Shown here: piece by piece, positions 25,037-34,227 of the stretch | Position numbering within the stretch: the first letter of the stretch is position 1 | How the letters are laid out: each line of letters begins with the position of its first letter | Assembly (NCBI GenBank): GCA_041751875.1 | Contig: JBGSIC010000021.1 | Span: forward strand, 1 to 64,000 | DNA length: 64,000 nt | DNA from: JBGSIC01 sp041751875 | GTDB taxonomy: Bacteria; Bdellovibrionota; FAC87; UBA2466; JACKAF01 | Direction of reading: 5' to 3' | Made by a program: the position numbers and the translations under genes | The notes under the pieces: model-generated | Seen by the model: the letters and a program-made list of their open reading frames with translations, nothing else | Database searches by the model: none | What the model was told of the DNA's origin: nothing

Positions 25037-27069
25037 AGAGTACGTTCGTGACCACCATCGATACATATCTGCGCACCGGTTGTTTTGGAGAATGCTCCAC
25101 TGACCAGCGCGGTGACCGCCGCCGCTACATCGCTGGAACTTAGTTCGGTTTGTAGAAGATTGTTCTTCTTATATTGGTCGGGAGTCATTTGATACGCCTT
25201 GGCTCTTTGCTCCACCGCATCGCCCTTCCAAACATCGGTGTCGAGAATAAGATGGGGATGGAGCATATTTACTCGAATGCCGTGGGGCCCTGCTTCAAGC
25301 GCCGTCACTCGTGCCAGCTGAGCTAGGCCCGCCTTGGACACACTGTAAGCCGCAGCCCCTTTCCCAGGGGCGGGAACATTTTTCGAAGCAATGAAAACGA
25401 TATCTCCCCCGGCTCCCTGCTCCTTCATCCACGGAAGAGCCTCTGCCAATAGGTGATACGCACCACTTAAGTTCACACTCAAAGCCTCGTTCCATACTTT
25501 TTCAGGAAGCTCTTCAATGGAAAAACTAGGAGGGAAAATCCCCGCATTGGAAACCAAGATATCCAGGCCACCCCATTCTACAACCATCGCTGTGATCGCT
25601 TCTTCCACTTGCGCCCGTTGAGTAATATCCGTGGCACACCCTTTCACTGCACTTCCTGCAGAACAATCCTTTTTTATTTCATTCGTCGCAAGAGACAGCG
25701 CCTCTACATCGCGATCAATCAGCCAAACGTTGGCTCCGAGCTTGGTCAGCTGGCGGGAGATTTCCTTTCCAATTCCTTTTGCACCCCCCGTCACCAATGC
25801 AGATTTACCCTGTAGCAAAGGCGAAGAACTTCCTTTTCTTAACTTGGCTTGCTCAAGCACCCAGTATTCGACGTCAAAAATATCCAACGGGGAAAGCGCC
25901 TGGTATTTTCCCAATGATTCCGCTTGGAGAATCACCTGCATCGTGTGCGCGTAAATCTCACGTGCAATCGCCGCCGCCTTGGTGTTGGTTCCCAAGGAGA
26001 GTACGCCGACCCCGGGAATAATTACGACGCGCGGAAAAGGATCTAAAGATTGTAGTTTTTGTTTTCGTTTTTCAGAACATTCTTTCACGTAGTCTTGATA
26101 TTCCTCAACATAGCGGTCCAGCGCGGTTACCAACTCTCCTACGTTTTGTGTCGACGCGGCTTCCTGAGAAACAATCAGCGGCAAGCGTTTCGTACGAATC
26201 ACATGATCGGGCGTTAGCGGTCCGCGCTGAGAAAAGTCCTTCATTTCTGGATGAGAACTGAAGGCAAGCGCGACTTCACTGGTATCGGACTGAACGATTG
26301 TTCTGAAACCTCGTTCAAGTAACTGCTTGCGAACAACCCCAGTCCAAAAGCTCAGGACGTCGCTTGAGGGGGCCGGAGGGCTCACGGAGACGGATTTCTT
26401 TTTTCTGGCGGATAAAAACGTTTCTGCTTCCGCAACGAGCTTAATCATCCGTTCGTAAGACTCTTTTGCTGTTTCACCGAAGCTGAACACCCCATGGTTT
26501 AGCAGTACAAGCCCTTCTACTTGAGGATTCGATTCAAAAACATCTGCGCACAGCTTGGCGAGTTGGAACCCTGGCATTACATAAGGGACGACTCCCACTC
26601 GATTTCCATAAAGTTCGGTGATGAGTTCTTTTCCGTTGGGTTGGTTGGTCAAAGCAAGCACAGCATCCGCATGGGTGTGGTCCACAAAGCGATGGGGAAG
26701 AAAAGCGTGCAACAATGCCTCAACAGATGGGTCGGGCGACTGACTTTCAAAAAGATTGCGACGCAGTTCGTTCACCATGGCGGGATCGGCTAAGGCAGGC
26801 AGCGCTCGGAGGCTCTTTAGGGGTTCCAGACGAACGGCAGGAAATCCAGGCGCTTCAATGCTCACTAAATCCCAGCCGGATCCCTTGATGTAAAGTGCCT
26901 CTTCCTTTTCTCCCCATACATTGAGGGCGGTGTCCTTAACCGAAGTGTTTCCTCCACCGTGCATGACCAACGCAGGATCCGATCCCAATAAACGCGAGCT
27001 ATAGACTCGCTGTTCGAGCGCCGAAGCGCATTGAGCAAACTTTTCTGAGTCCCAGAGGTTTTTAGGCAT
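25033..27069 (-). CDS. Bifunctional class II aldolase / short-chain dehydrogenase
   Basis: About 678 residues with two fused domains. The N-terminal half is a class II (zinc) aldolase with MHGGGNTSVK, HTHADAVLALT (two histidine ligands) and VLLNHGVFSFGE. The C-terminal half is a Rossmann dehydrogenase with GKSALVTGGAKGIGKEISR, SNAGIF and the catalytic Ser and YSVSK. The architecture matches rhamnulose-1-phosphate aldolase/lactaldehyde dehydrogenase fusions (YuxG type), but the sugar is not certain. No other rhamnose genes are near. The start is ATG at 27069 or TTG at 27081; neither has a clear ribosome site. Confidence 0.88.
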   Translation of the reverse strand: MPKNLWDSEKFAQCASALEQRVYSSRLLGSDPALVMHGGGNTSVKDTALNVWGEKEEALYIKGSGWDLVSIEAPGFPAVRLEPLKSLRALPALADPAMVNELRRNLFESQSPDPSVEALLHAFLPHRFVDHTHADAVLALTNQPNGKELITELYGNRVGVVPYVMPGFQLAKLCADVFESNPQVEGLVLLNHGVFSFGETAKESYERMIKLVAEAETFLSARKKKSVSVSPPAPSSDVLSFWTGVVRKQLLERGFRTIVQSDTSEVALAFSSHPEMKDFSQRGPLTPDHVIRTKRLPLIVSQEAASTQNVGELVTALDRYVEEYQDYVKECSEKRKQKLQSLDPFPRVVIIPGVGVLSLGTNTKAAAIAREIYAHTMQVILQAESLGKYQALSPLDIFDVEYWVLEQAKLRKGSSSPLLQGKSALVTGGAKGIGKEISRQLTKLGANVWLIDRDVEALSLATNEIKKDCSAGSAVKGCATDITQRAQVEEAITAMVVEWGGLDILVSNAGIFPPSFSIEELPEKVWNEALSVNLSGAYHLLAEALPWMKEQGAGGDIVFIASKNVPAPGKGAAAYSVSKAGLAQLARVTALEAGPHGIRVNMLHPHLILDTDVWKGDAVEQRAKAYQMTPDQYKKNNLLQTELSSSDVAAAVTALVSGAFSKTTGAQICIDGGHERTL

Positions 27070-27212
27070 GCGGTAGTTCAAACTGATTTTGACTAAAAAG
27101 CCAAGGAGCGAAAGTCCAACCGGCCAAGCAACCTAAGTATTTAACTTACAAGGATATTCTTGGGTGGCGGACTTCGAGAAGCGTTTTTCTCCTGTTCGGG
27201 TTAGAAGAACTC

Positions 27213-27401
27213 ATGACCGAGATTCCTTGCCCGCTTTGTCAGAAAACGACCGAGTGGAAGACAAATCCGCATCGTCCTTTCTGCAGCCGAGAGTGCCAAC
27301 AAAAGGACTTGGGCAAGTGGGCAAACGAGGAATACCGGGTTCCCGATCCCCACACGGTTCCCCCCGAGGAAGACGATCCCGACTCTGAGGACGAGGATTA
27401 G
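27213..27401 (+). CDS. yacG: DNA gyrase inhibitor YacG-type zinc protein
   Basis: This 62-residue protein has a four-cysteine zinc site, CPLC near residue 6 and CSREC near residue 24, in the typical YacG spacing (PFCSRECQQKDLGKWANEEYRVP). An acidic tail ends in DEDE-like residues. The E. coli homologue binds GyrB and blocks DNA binding; the role here is by family. It stands 24 bp before lpxD. Confidence 0.85.
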   Translation: MTEIPCPLCQKTTEWKTNPHRPFCSRECQQKDLGKWANEEYRVPDPHTVPPEEDDPDSEDED

Positions 27402-27424
27402 TCCGTTTACTTCCTTCAGAAGCC

Positions 27425-28474
27425 ATGTATACGCTAAACCCGATGGAAATTGATTTCCCAGTCAGTGCAAAAGCTCTCAGTTACAAGCTGGGAGCGACTT
27501 TGGTGGGGGACCCCGATCAAATGATCGAACGGCTCGCTTCACTTGCCCAATCCGAGCCGGGAACGCTCGCTTTTTGCCAACAAAAGAATTCGACCAACGG
27601 ACTTCCGCAACTTAAGGGAGGGGTACTCATCACTAAGCGAGAATGTGTAGAGGAAGCTCTGCCTTTGACTTATCTCGTGGTGGAAAATCCCAAAGAAGCC
27701 TTTGCGCGAGTGGCCTCCACCTTTTCTACTTATCCCAAGCAACGAGGAATTTCGGAACTGGCCGTAATTAGTTCTCAAGCCACCTTGGGCGCCGAAGTAA
27801 CCGTAGGACCGGGCGCGATTATCGAGGCCGGCGCGCAAATAGGAGCGCGCACAAAGATTTTAGCTGGCGTCTTTATTGGGGAGAACACTGTGGTCGGGGA
27901 AGATACTTGGATTTTTCCGCACGCAGTTCTCTTTTCGGGGATCACCATTGGAAGTCGCGTGAAGATTGGCGCGAACTCCGTACTAGGTTCAGACGGGTTT
28001 GGCTATTTACCCGGTCCGGAAGGTTTGAAGGAAGTCCCTCAATTGGGCACCGTCGTGGTGGAAGATGATGTGCGCATCGGCGCGCTTAATACCATTGACC
28101 GCGCCACGCTCGGCGAAACCCGCATCAAGCGCGGAGCAAAACTGGATAACCTTGTACACGTCGGCCACAACGCGACCATTGGTGAGCACTCTGTTCTTTG
28201 TGCTCAAGTGGGAATCGCGGGGTCCGCAGTGATTGGCCGAGGGGTGCTTTTGGGCGGCCAGGCGGGAGTCAATGATCACACGACAGTCGGAGACTTCGCT
28301 CAAGTGGGAGGCCAGGCAGGTGTCATCCAAAGTATTGATGGTGGTGGCAAATATTGGGGAACGCCAGCCATTCCCTTGCAGGAACATCTTCGTCAAAGGG
28401 GAATGGTTCGCCGGCTTTCGAAAATCTGGAAGAATCTCTCGGGCGCACAAAAGACAATGGGTGGGGACAAATAA
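27425..28474 (+). CDS. lpxD: UDP-3-O-acylglucosamine N-acyltransferase
   Basis: A 349-residue protein with a uridine-binding N-terminal domain (about 1-105) and then a left-handed beta helix of hexapeptide repeats (for example VTVGPGAIIEAGAQIGARTKI). The catalytic histidine sits in LVHVGHNATIGEHS. The family adds the second acyl chain to UDP-3-acyl-glucosamine in lipid A synthesis. lpxA starts in the next base after its TAA, so they are one operon. fabZ, usual between these genes, is absent. Confidence 0.93.
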   Translation: MYTLNPMEIDFPVSAKALSYKLGATLVGDPDQMIERLASLAQSEPGTLAFCQQKNSTNGLPQLKGGVLITKRECVEEALPLTYLVVENPKEAFARVASTFSTYPKQRGISELAVISSQATLGAEVTVGPGAIIEAGAQIGARTKILAGVFIGENTVVGEDTWIFPHAVLFSGITIGSRVKIGANSVLGSDGFGYLPGPEGLKEVPQLGTVVVEDDVRIGALNTIDRATLGETRIKRGAKLDNLVHVGHNATIGEHSVLCAQVGIAGSAVIGRGVLLGGQAGVNDHTTVGDFAQVGGQAGVIQSIDGGGKYWGTPAIPLQEHLRQRGMVRRLSKIWKNLSGAQKTMGGDK

Positions 28475-29257
28475 ATGGGAAGCGTAAACATACATCCAAC
28501 AGCAATCGTCGATCCACGAGCGGTCATCGGTGAAGACACCACAATTGGTGCCTATTCGTCTGTGGGGCCCGATGTGGTTTTGGGTAAAGCCTGCGATATT
28601 CAGGAACACGCCATCCTACGTGGCCACTCCACTTTAGGAGATCACGTTTCGGTATATCCGTTTGCCGTGATCGGCAGTTCGCCCCAACACATTAAATATA
28701 AAGGTGAGCCGACTCGAGTGGAAATCGGCAACGGTGCTGTAATCAGAGAATACGTCACGATCAACTTGGGAACCGAGCAGGGCAATCGCGTAACAATAGT
28801 AGGGCCAGAAGCCTACTTGATGGCGTATGTCCACGTAGCTCACGATTCGGTCGTCGGCAAAAAAGCCATCTTGGCGAACAACGTTCAGATGGCCGGTCAC
28901 GTTTCCATTGGTGACTTTGCGATTGTCGGGGGTTTCACGGCGCTGGCACAGTTTTGTCGAATCGGTCAGTACTGTTACGTTGGAGGTGGATCACTTCTGA
29001 GAAAAGATTTGCCTCCCTACCTTGTTGGAAAGGGTCCCGAATTCGTCGCTCAGGGTGTAAACGCCGTGGGACTGACTCGGATGGGCTTTGATAAGAGCGC
29101 CATTCCTCCTTTGAAAGCCGCGTTCAAAGCCTTCTACATGCAAGGCTTGACCGTTGGTCAGGCGATTGAGCAAGTTACTGCTAACCAACCTGTCACACCG
29201 GAAGTGCAGGCTTTTGTGGATTTCGTTAAAACGTCTAAGCTCGGCTTGGCACGTTAG
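28475..29257 (+). CDS. lpxA: UDP-N-acetylglucosamine acyltransferase
   Basis: A 260-residue protein made almost wholly of hexapeptide repeats (IHPTAIVDPRAVIGEDTTIG and on) with the LpxA signature VHVAHDSVVGKKAILANNVQMAGHVSIGDFA. It adds the first 3-hydroxyacyl chain to UDP-GlcNAc, the first step of lipid A synthesis. The C-terminal helical part is of normal length. It immediately follows lpxD (TAAATG junction). Confidence 0.95.
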   Translation: MGSVNIHPTAIVDPRAVIGEDTTIGAYSSVGPDVVLGKACDIQEHAILRGHSTLGDHVSVYPFAVIGSSPQHIKYKGEPTRVEIGNGAVIREYVTINLGTEQGNRVTIVGPEAYLMAYVHVAHDSVVGKKAILANNVQMAGHVSIGDFAIVGGFTALAQFCRIGQYCYVGGGSLLRKDLPPYLVGKGPEFVAQGVNAVGLTRMGFDKSAIPPLKAAFKAFYMQGLTVGQAIEQVTANQPVTPEVQAFVDFVKTSKLGLAR

Positions 29258-29271
29258 TATGAGTTTAGATT

Positions 29272-30222
29272 ATGGCTGTTTCTCTTTCTCTTATTGGCGC
29301 CGGAAAGATGGGCACCTTTCATTTGAAGAAGTTCGCAGCTCTTCCCCCAGGTGCAGTCCAACTTCTCGGATTTTTTGATGCAGACGCCAACCGGCGGGAA
29401 CAAACCCAAAGCGAATTTGGGATAAAAGCCTACAGCGATATCGCTGAGCTTTTCTTTGTGTCGGATGCCGTAGTGATTGCATCGCCCACTCCGACTCACT
29501 TCGATTTTACTTTGAAGGCTCTTCAGGCGGGTTGCCACGTACTAGTAGAAAAGCCCGTCACTCTTTTGGTCGACGAAGCCGAAGAACTGGTGGCAACCGC
29601 AACATTAAACAAATTATTACTCCAAGTCGGGCACCTGGAGCGTTTCCGTTTTCGAGAACTGGCGCGCAATATTCCACTTCACGGGATCCACCGTATCCGC
29701 ATCGAGCGGCTGAGCACAGCCTCAGGCCGAGAGCAATCACTCGATGTTGTCAGCGACCTTATGGTGCACGATTTGGATCTCGTACAACACCTTGTCGAGG
29801 GCATTCCCTCTCAAATAGACATTCACGAGGCAAAAGAGGTTAAAGGCGTTTGGGAAGAAGTTTCGGCCCGCCTGGAGTACCCCACCGGAACCGTTGTCGA
29901 AATTACAGCAAGCAGAATAGCCTCGGAAAATCGACGTCAGATTCAGATAGGACGAGAACAGGGCGATCTGCTGTTTGATCTCCAAAACAATCGTGTGTTC
30001 GGAAATGGAGAGCCTAGAGAACTAAGCCTTGATGCACTCGCGCTGCAAGCGGCATCGTTCATAGATTGCATCGAAAATCGCAAGGCCCCTTTGGTTTCGG
30101 GAGCTGAGGCTGTTAGAAGTTTGCAGTTGGTTCGCAGAATAATAGACGGTTTAACCGATCGCCCTGTGCCGAGCGGCGAAACCATTCAACCAGACGCACC
30201 TACACTCCCTCAACGATTTTAG
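29272..30222 (+). CDS. Gfo/Idh/MocA oxidoreductase in the lpx operon
   Basis: A 316-residue NAD(P)-dependent sugar oxidoreductase. The N-terminal Rossmann fold shows LIGAGKMGTFHLKKFAALP, then ASPTPTHFDFTLKALQAGCHVLVEKP with the catalytic lysine in EKP. Genes of this type occur between lpxA and lpxB in several proteobacterial relatives. In Acidithiobacillus and Leptospira-like bacteria the GnnA enzyme oxidises the 3-hydroxyl of UDP-GlcNAc before amination, giving amide-linked lipid A. A GnnB aminotransferase is not seen here, so a GnnA role is only suggested. Confidence 0.82.
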   Translation: MAVSLSLIGAGKMGTFHLKKFAALPPGAVQLLGFFDADANRREQTQSEFGIKAYSDIAELFFVSDAVVIASPTPTHFDFTLKALQAGCHVLVEKPVTLLVDEAEELVATATLNKLLLQVGHLERFRFRELARNIPLHGIHRIRIERLSTASGREQSLDVVSDLMVHDLDLVQHLVEGIPSQIDIHEAKEVKGVWEEVSARLEYPTGTVVEITASRIASENRRQIQIGREQGDLLFDLQNNRVFGNGEPRELSLDALALQAASFIDCIENRKAPLVSGAEAVRSLQLVRRIIDGLTDRPVPSGETIQPDAPTLPQRF

Positions 30223-30258
30223 AAGGATAAAAAGATTAACAAGCGCAAGGAAATTTTA

Positions 30259-31419
30259 GTGGTCGCGGGCGAAGCGTCAGCCGATCTGCATGCCGCTCGA
30301 ATCGTTCGAGATCTCAAAGCAAACGACCCCAGCCTAAGTTTTGTAGGCGTAGGAGGCAAACACCTCCAAGGCGAAGGTATGAATGTGCTTTTACGATCTG
30401 AGTCGATAAGCCTAGTCGGATTGACGGAAATAGTCGGACGAGTCTGGGAACTCATAGGAAATTTCCGCAAAGTTCAACATTATGCGGAGAAAAATAAGCC
30501 CTATGCGGCGCTGTTGATCGATCTCCCTGATTTCAATCTCCGGCTCGCCAAACATCTTAAAAAGGCAGGCGTTCCTGTCATCTATTATATTTCCCCTCAG
30601 ATTTGGGCCTGGCGAAAGTCTCGCATTCACAAAATAAAAAAGTATGTGGACCGCATGTTGGTCCTTTTTGAATTTGAAAAAACTTTTTACGAGAAGCATG
30701 GCGTCCCTGTCACGTGGGTAGGCCATCCTTTTATAGATGAGATCGCAGCACGTCCGCCCGGTCGCCCAAAGGCCGAGCGCCTCTCGTCTCCGCGCTTCGC
30801 CCTTCTTCCAGGAAGCCGTCGCGGAGAAATTAGACATCACACGCCTATTTTGCGAGAACTCGTGACCCGCTTAAAGAAACGTTACCCCTCGGCGAGCTTT
30901 CAAGTTCCGGTCGCTCCCACCGTACCTTCGTCTGTCATGATGGAAGCTTTTTCTGGGTTAGATATCACCTTTTCTGAAAAGGGAACCGACGCGGTAGTGC
31001 GGTGGAGTGACGCCGCCGTTGTTGCCTCGGGTACCGCCGTACTAGAAGTGACACTAACTGAAACCCCAATGTGTCTGTATTACCTCCTTAATAAAAGCAC
31101 TGCCTTTCTTTTGCGGAAGGTTTGGGGTTTTGACATGTTTATCGGTATCAGCAACCTACTGATGGGACGAGAAATTATTCGCGAGTTTGAACAAGAAAAA
31201 GCGCGGGCTGATCTCATCGCAGAAGAATGCCAACGATTGATAGAAGACGACACGTATCGCTCCGAGCAAATTCAGGCGCTTAGAATGTGTCGCGAGAAGC
31301 TGGGAGGGAAAAATGCTCTCGACCGCACCACACTTGCGATTATGCAGTCTTTGACAATGTTAGATTCTAAAGCCCCTTCCGAAGGAGCCCCGTTTGGCTT
31401 GGTCCCCTCCCATTCTTAA
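30259..31419 (+). CDS. lpxB: Lipid-A-disaccharide synthase
   Basis: A 386-residue protein joining UDP-2,3-diacylglucosamine and lipid X to form the beta-1,6 disaccharide of lipid A. Signatures are VAGEASADLHAA at the start, YYISPQIWAWR, GHPF, ALLPGSRRGEI and VASGTAVLEVTL. A start at GTG 30259 has AAGGA 7 nt before it but cuts off the first beta strand (KEILVVAGE). The frame stays open to the previous stop, and a start at ATT 30235 with AAGGA 7 nt upstream would restore it. The gene overlaps lpxK by 26 bp. Confidence 0.93.
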   Translation: MVAGEASADLHAARIVRDLKANDPSLSFVGVGGKHLQGEGMNVLLRSESISLVGLTEIVGRVWELIGNFRKVQHYAEKNKPYAALLIDLPDFNLRLAKHLKKAGVPVIYYISPQIWAWRKSRIHKIKKYVDRMLVLFEFEKTFYEKHGVPVTWVGHPFIDEIAARPPGRPKAERLSSPRFALLPGSRRGEIRHHTPILRELVTRLKKRYPSASFQVPVAPTVPSSVMMEAFSGLDITFSEKGTDAVVRWSDAAVVASGTAVLEVTLTETPMCLYYLLNKSTAFLLRKVWGFDMFIGISNLLMGREIIREFEQEKARADLIAEECQRLIEDDTYRSEQIQALRMCREKLGGKNALDRTTLAIMQSLTMLDSKAPSEGAPFGLVPSHS

Positions 31420-32407
31420 TTGTCTGTGGGGAGTTACTTTTCCGCTCTCGTTTTTGTGGGCTCTTGCCGCCAAACTTCGTCGACGATTCCCTCCACCATC
31501 CTATGCCTCTGCGGTCTCCACTATTTGCGTCGGAAACATTCATGCGGGTGGTTCAGGCAAAACACCACTGACTCGAGCCATCGCTCAGCATTTCTCTGAT
31601 CGCTCTCCTGCCATTTTATCTCGCGGTTATCGCGGACGGGCGGGAGCGCACGGAGAGAGAGTAAAGCTCAGCCATGAATCGGGAGCCGCGTACTACGGAG
31701 ATGAACCCTGGATGCTAGCTCTATCGCTCAATGCTCCGGTTTACGTCGATCGCAACAGAGTTCGAGCGATAAAAAAAATGGAGGAACAAAACCCTCCCTC
31801 TTTGGTGATACTGGACGATGGCTTTCAGCATTTGAAGCTAAGAAAGACCCTATCGCTTGTACTGATCAGCACTCGTAAAGATCCAGGGGAGGCTTACTGC
31901 CTACCTTGGGGCGAGCTAAGGGAACCGCTGGAGGCGATGCGTGCGGCCACCGCAGTCGTGTTCGTGCGGGATCCGGAGGAGTCCACCGAATTTTTGAACC
32001 GATGGAAAAGGGTGGCAAACGAACTCGCCCCGGACGTTCCGCACTTTGTGGTTTCCCGTCACTACGGTGAAATAACCTCTGGCAAACCGCACCTGCGTGC
32101 GCCCGTTTCCCTAGTGGGATTTTGCGGGTTAGCCGATCCCTCGGGTTTTCGGGCTTCTTTGGAATCCAAAGACCTCAAAGCTTTTCGAGCCTTTCCCGAC
32201 CATTTCACCTATTCCCAAAAGGACTTAAAAATGCTCGACCAAATGCGCCGGCAAACCGAAGCAGAGGCTTTGGTCACTACCGAGAAAGACTGGTACAAGG
32301 TGCAGGGTCTGGCAGAATTGGACTGCCCGATCTATTATTTGCCGATGGACTACGTCATCCCAAGTGAGTTTTGGGATTTTCTGGAGAACGGGATTTCGGA
32401 TAGATGA
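31394..32407 (+). CDS. lpxK: Tetraacyldisaccharide 4'-kinase
   Basis: A 337-residue membrane-anchored kinase. An N-terminal hydrophobic helix (VTFPLSFLWALAAKL) is followed by the Walker A motif GNIHAGGSGKTP, then SRGYRG, GDEPWMLA and VILDDGFQHLKL, the LpxK signatures. It phosphorylates the 4' position of the lipid A disaccharide. The start is TTG with GAAGGAG 6 nt upstream, inside the end of lpxB (26-bp overlap). Its TGA overlaps the next ATG by 4 bp. Confidence 0.93.
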   Translation: MAWSPPILNCLWGVTFPLSFLWALAAKLRRRFPPPSYASAVSTICVGNIHAGGSGKTPLTRAIAQHFSDRSPAILSRGYRGRAGAHGERVKLSHESGAAYYGDEPWMLALSLNAPVYVDRNRVRAIKKMEEQNPPSLVILDDGFQHLKLRKTLSLVLISTRKDPGEAYCLPWGELREPLEAMRAATAVVFVRDPEESTEFLNRWKRVANELAPDVPHFVVSRHYGEITSGKPHLRAPVSLVGFCGLADPSGFRASLESKDLKAFRAFPDHFTYSQKDLKMLDQMRRQTEAEALVTTEKDWYKVQGLAELDCPIYYLPMDYVIPSEFWDFLENGISDR

Positions 32408-34227
32408 TCCAACTTGCTCAATTTTTTTCCTTTGTCCTTTATCGCTTTCCTCCCGGCCTTTTGGCCTGGTGTGGAAACCGAATGGGCGATCTTGTGTATT
32501 ATGTTTTCCCGTTTCGCCGAAAATCCATCATGGAAAACCTGCAAAAGGGTCTAGGTCTGAAGCCAGAAGAAGCGGCCCGAATGGCGCATGCAAACTATCG
32601 CCACTACGGAAATTCCTTGCTCGAGACAATCCAAAGTCTGAGTTGGACAGAAGCCGACTACAAAAAAATCCGCTTTATTGGAAAAGAACATATTCAGCCG
32701 CTTCTCGATAAGGGCGAGGGTGCTTTCTTGTTGTGTTGCCACTTTGGAAGCTGGGAAGTGGGAGCCGCGGGTCTGGTCGCTAATGGGATTCCACTGGATA
32801 TTGTTGTGAAACGCGCTACTTCCCCCCGCTTCGAAAACTTCCTCACTTGGTTCCGCAGGAAAAAGGGTCTCGGTCTGATCGTAGAAACAGGCACCGCAAA
32901 AGATATCTTACGCGCGCTTTCGAAAGGGCAATTTGTCGGATTTATGCTGGACCAGTTTATGGGTCCGCCCGTCGGCATTCCCGTCAGCTTTATGGGGCGC
33001 GAAGCGGGAACCCCTGCCGCTGTCGCCCTACTCACGGAGAAAAGGGCTTACCCTGTGTTTCCTGCATACTCCCGCCGTTCACCAGAGCATGGCTTAACGC
33101 TCGTCATTGAGCCAGCCTTGCAGTACCCTTTGCTTTCAGCATCAAAGGACGAACGTATTTACGCTAAAACACAGCTTTATAATGAAACGATTGAGCGCAT
33201 CGTAAGAACCGCTCCCGAACAGTGGTTGTGGCTCCACCGCAGATGGAAACCTTTTCGAGGCAAACCAAAGTGGCAGCTTGCGTCTCTCGGCTTTCTTTTA
33301 CTCTTGTCAGGTTGTGTATCTGCACCACGAATGGCAGACATGATCGAGCTTCCCCCCGAACCAGAAATTGCCGTCCCTAACTTCGAAAAGATGGACAGAG
33401 TAGTCATCAGTGAGTACGGCTCGGACAAAATGATTGCAGGAAAAGATTCAGCTCCGAAAGCGGCCAATAAGAAGGCCCTCAAGAAAACAAAAGAAAAGCC
33501 CATTTCAATGTACTCAGCTGGTTCATTACCCTTTGATATAGGCGAACAGACCGTTCTCAAATTGCGCTGGATGATGATCCCCGCGGGTAACGCAACGCTA
33601 GAAGTAAAGGACGGCCCAGAAGTGCAGGGGCGACCCACCTTTGAGCTATCAGGACACGCTCGTACCAACTCAGTTGTCGATCGCATTTATCGCGTGGATA
33701 ACCGTTCAGTGTCTCTGGTTGATAAGCAGGCTCTTATTCCCTACCGCTTCGAACTCACCATGGATGAAACCCATCAGAATAAGTTCACCCGGGTAAAGTT
33801 CGACCACGTCAACAAAGTGATTCACTATCAGGCCGAAAGAAAATCGACCAAATGGGGCGACCAGAAAGAAGATCGTAAGGATGAGGCCAAGCCCTTCGTA
33901 AAAGATCTCTTCACGGCACTGTTTTTTGTGCGCACGCTAGACTATCAACTCAATAGAACGGAATCTTTCTATTTATATGAGAATGGAAAAACCTTTGAGG
34001 TCCGACTCACGCCCGTTGCCAATGAATTTATGAATGTCGAAGTGGGCGCGTTCCAGTGTTGGAAAATCAAAGTCGAGCTAGCCCTCAACAACGTACTTAG
34101 TCCCACCGGCGATATTTTCATGTGGTTAAGTGACGACTCTAAACAATATATCGTTAAGTTTGATGCCAAAATTAAGATAGGCTCGCTAAATGGCGAGTTG
34201 ATAAGCATTCGAGATAAGAATGAGTAG
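32404..34227 (+). CDS. Fusion of a lipid A-type acyltransferase and a DUF3108 domain
   Basis: A 607-residue protein. Residues 1-285 form an LpxL/HtrB-like acyltransferase with the catalytic motif HFGSWE, LDQFMGPPVGIPVSFMGR and the terminal WLWLHRRWK. A hydrophobic stretch at about 291-304 ends in LLSGC, an apparent lipobox inside the chain. Residues about 375-600 match DUF3108 (GSLPFDIGEQTVLKLRWMMIPAG). It could be one protein with the acyltransferase at the cytoplasmic face and DUF3108 in the periplasm, or the second part could start at an internal TTG just before WLHRRWK. It overlaps lpxK by ATGA, so a late lipid A acylation role fits. Confidence 0.78.
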   Translation: MIQLAQFFSFVLYRFPPGLLAWCGNRMGDLVYYVFPFRRKSIMENLQKGLGLKPEEAARMAHANYRHYGNSLLETIQSLSWTEADYKKIRFIGKEHIQPLLDKGEGAFLLCCHFGSWEVGAAGLVANGIPLDIVVKRATSPRFENFLTWFRRKKGLGLIVETGTAKDILRALSKGQFVGFMLDQFMGPPVGIPVSFMGREAGTPAAVALLTEKRAYPVFPAYSRRSPEHGLTLVIEPALQYPLLSASKDERIYAKTQLYNETIERIVRTAPEQWLWLHRRWKPFRGKPKWQLASLGFLLLLSGCVSAPRMADMIELPPEPEIAVPNFEKMDRVVISEYGSDKMIAGKDSAPKAANKKALKKTKEKPISMYSAGSLPFDIGEQTVLKLRWMMIPAGNATLEVKDGPEVQGRPTFELSGHARTNSVVDRIYRVDNRSVSLVDKQALIPYRFELTMDETHQNKFTRVKFDHVNKVIHYQAERKSTKWGDQKEDRKDEAKPFVKDLFTALFFVRTLDYQLNRTESFYLYENGKTFEVRLTPVANEFMNVEVGAFQCWKIKVELALNNVLSPTGDIFMWLSDDSKQYIVKFDAKIKIGSLNGELISIRDKNE

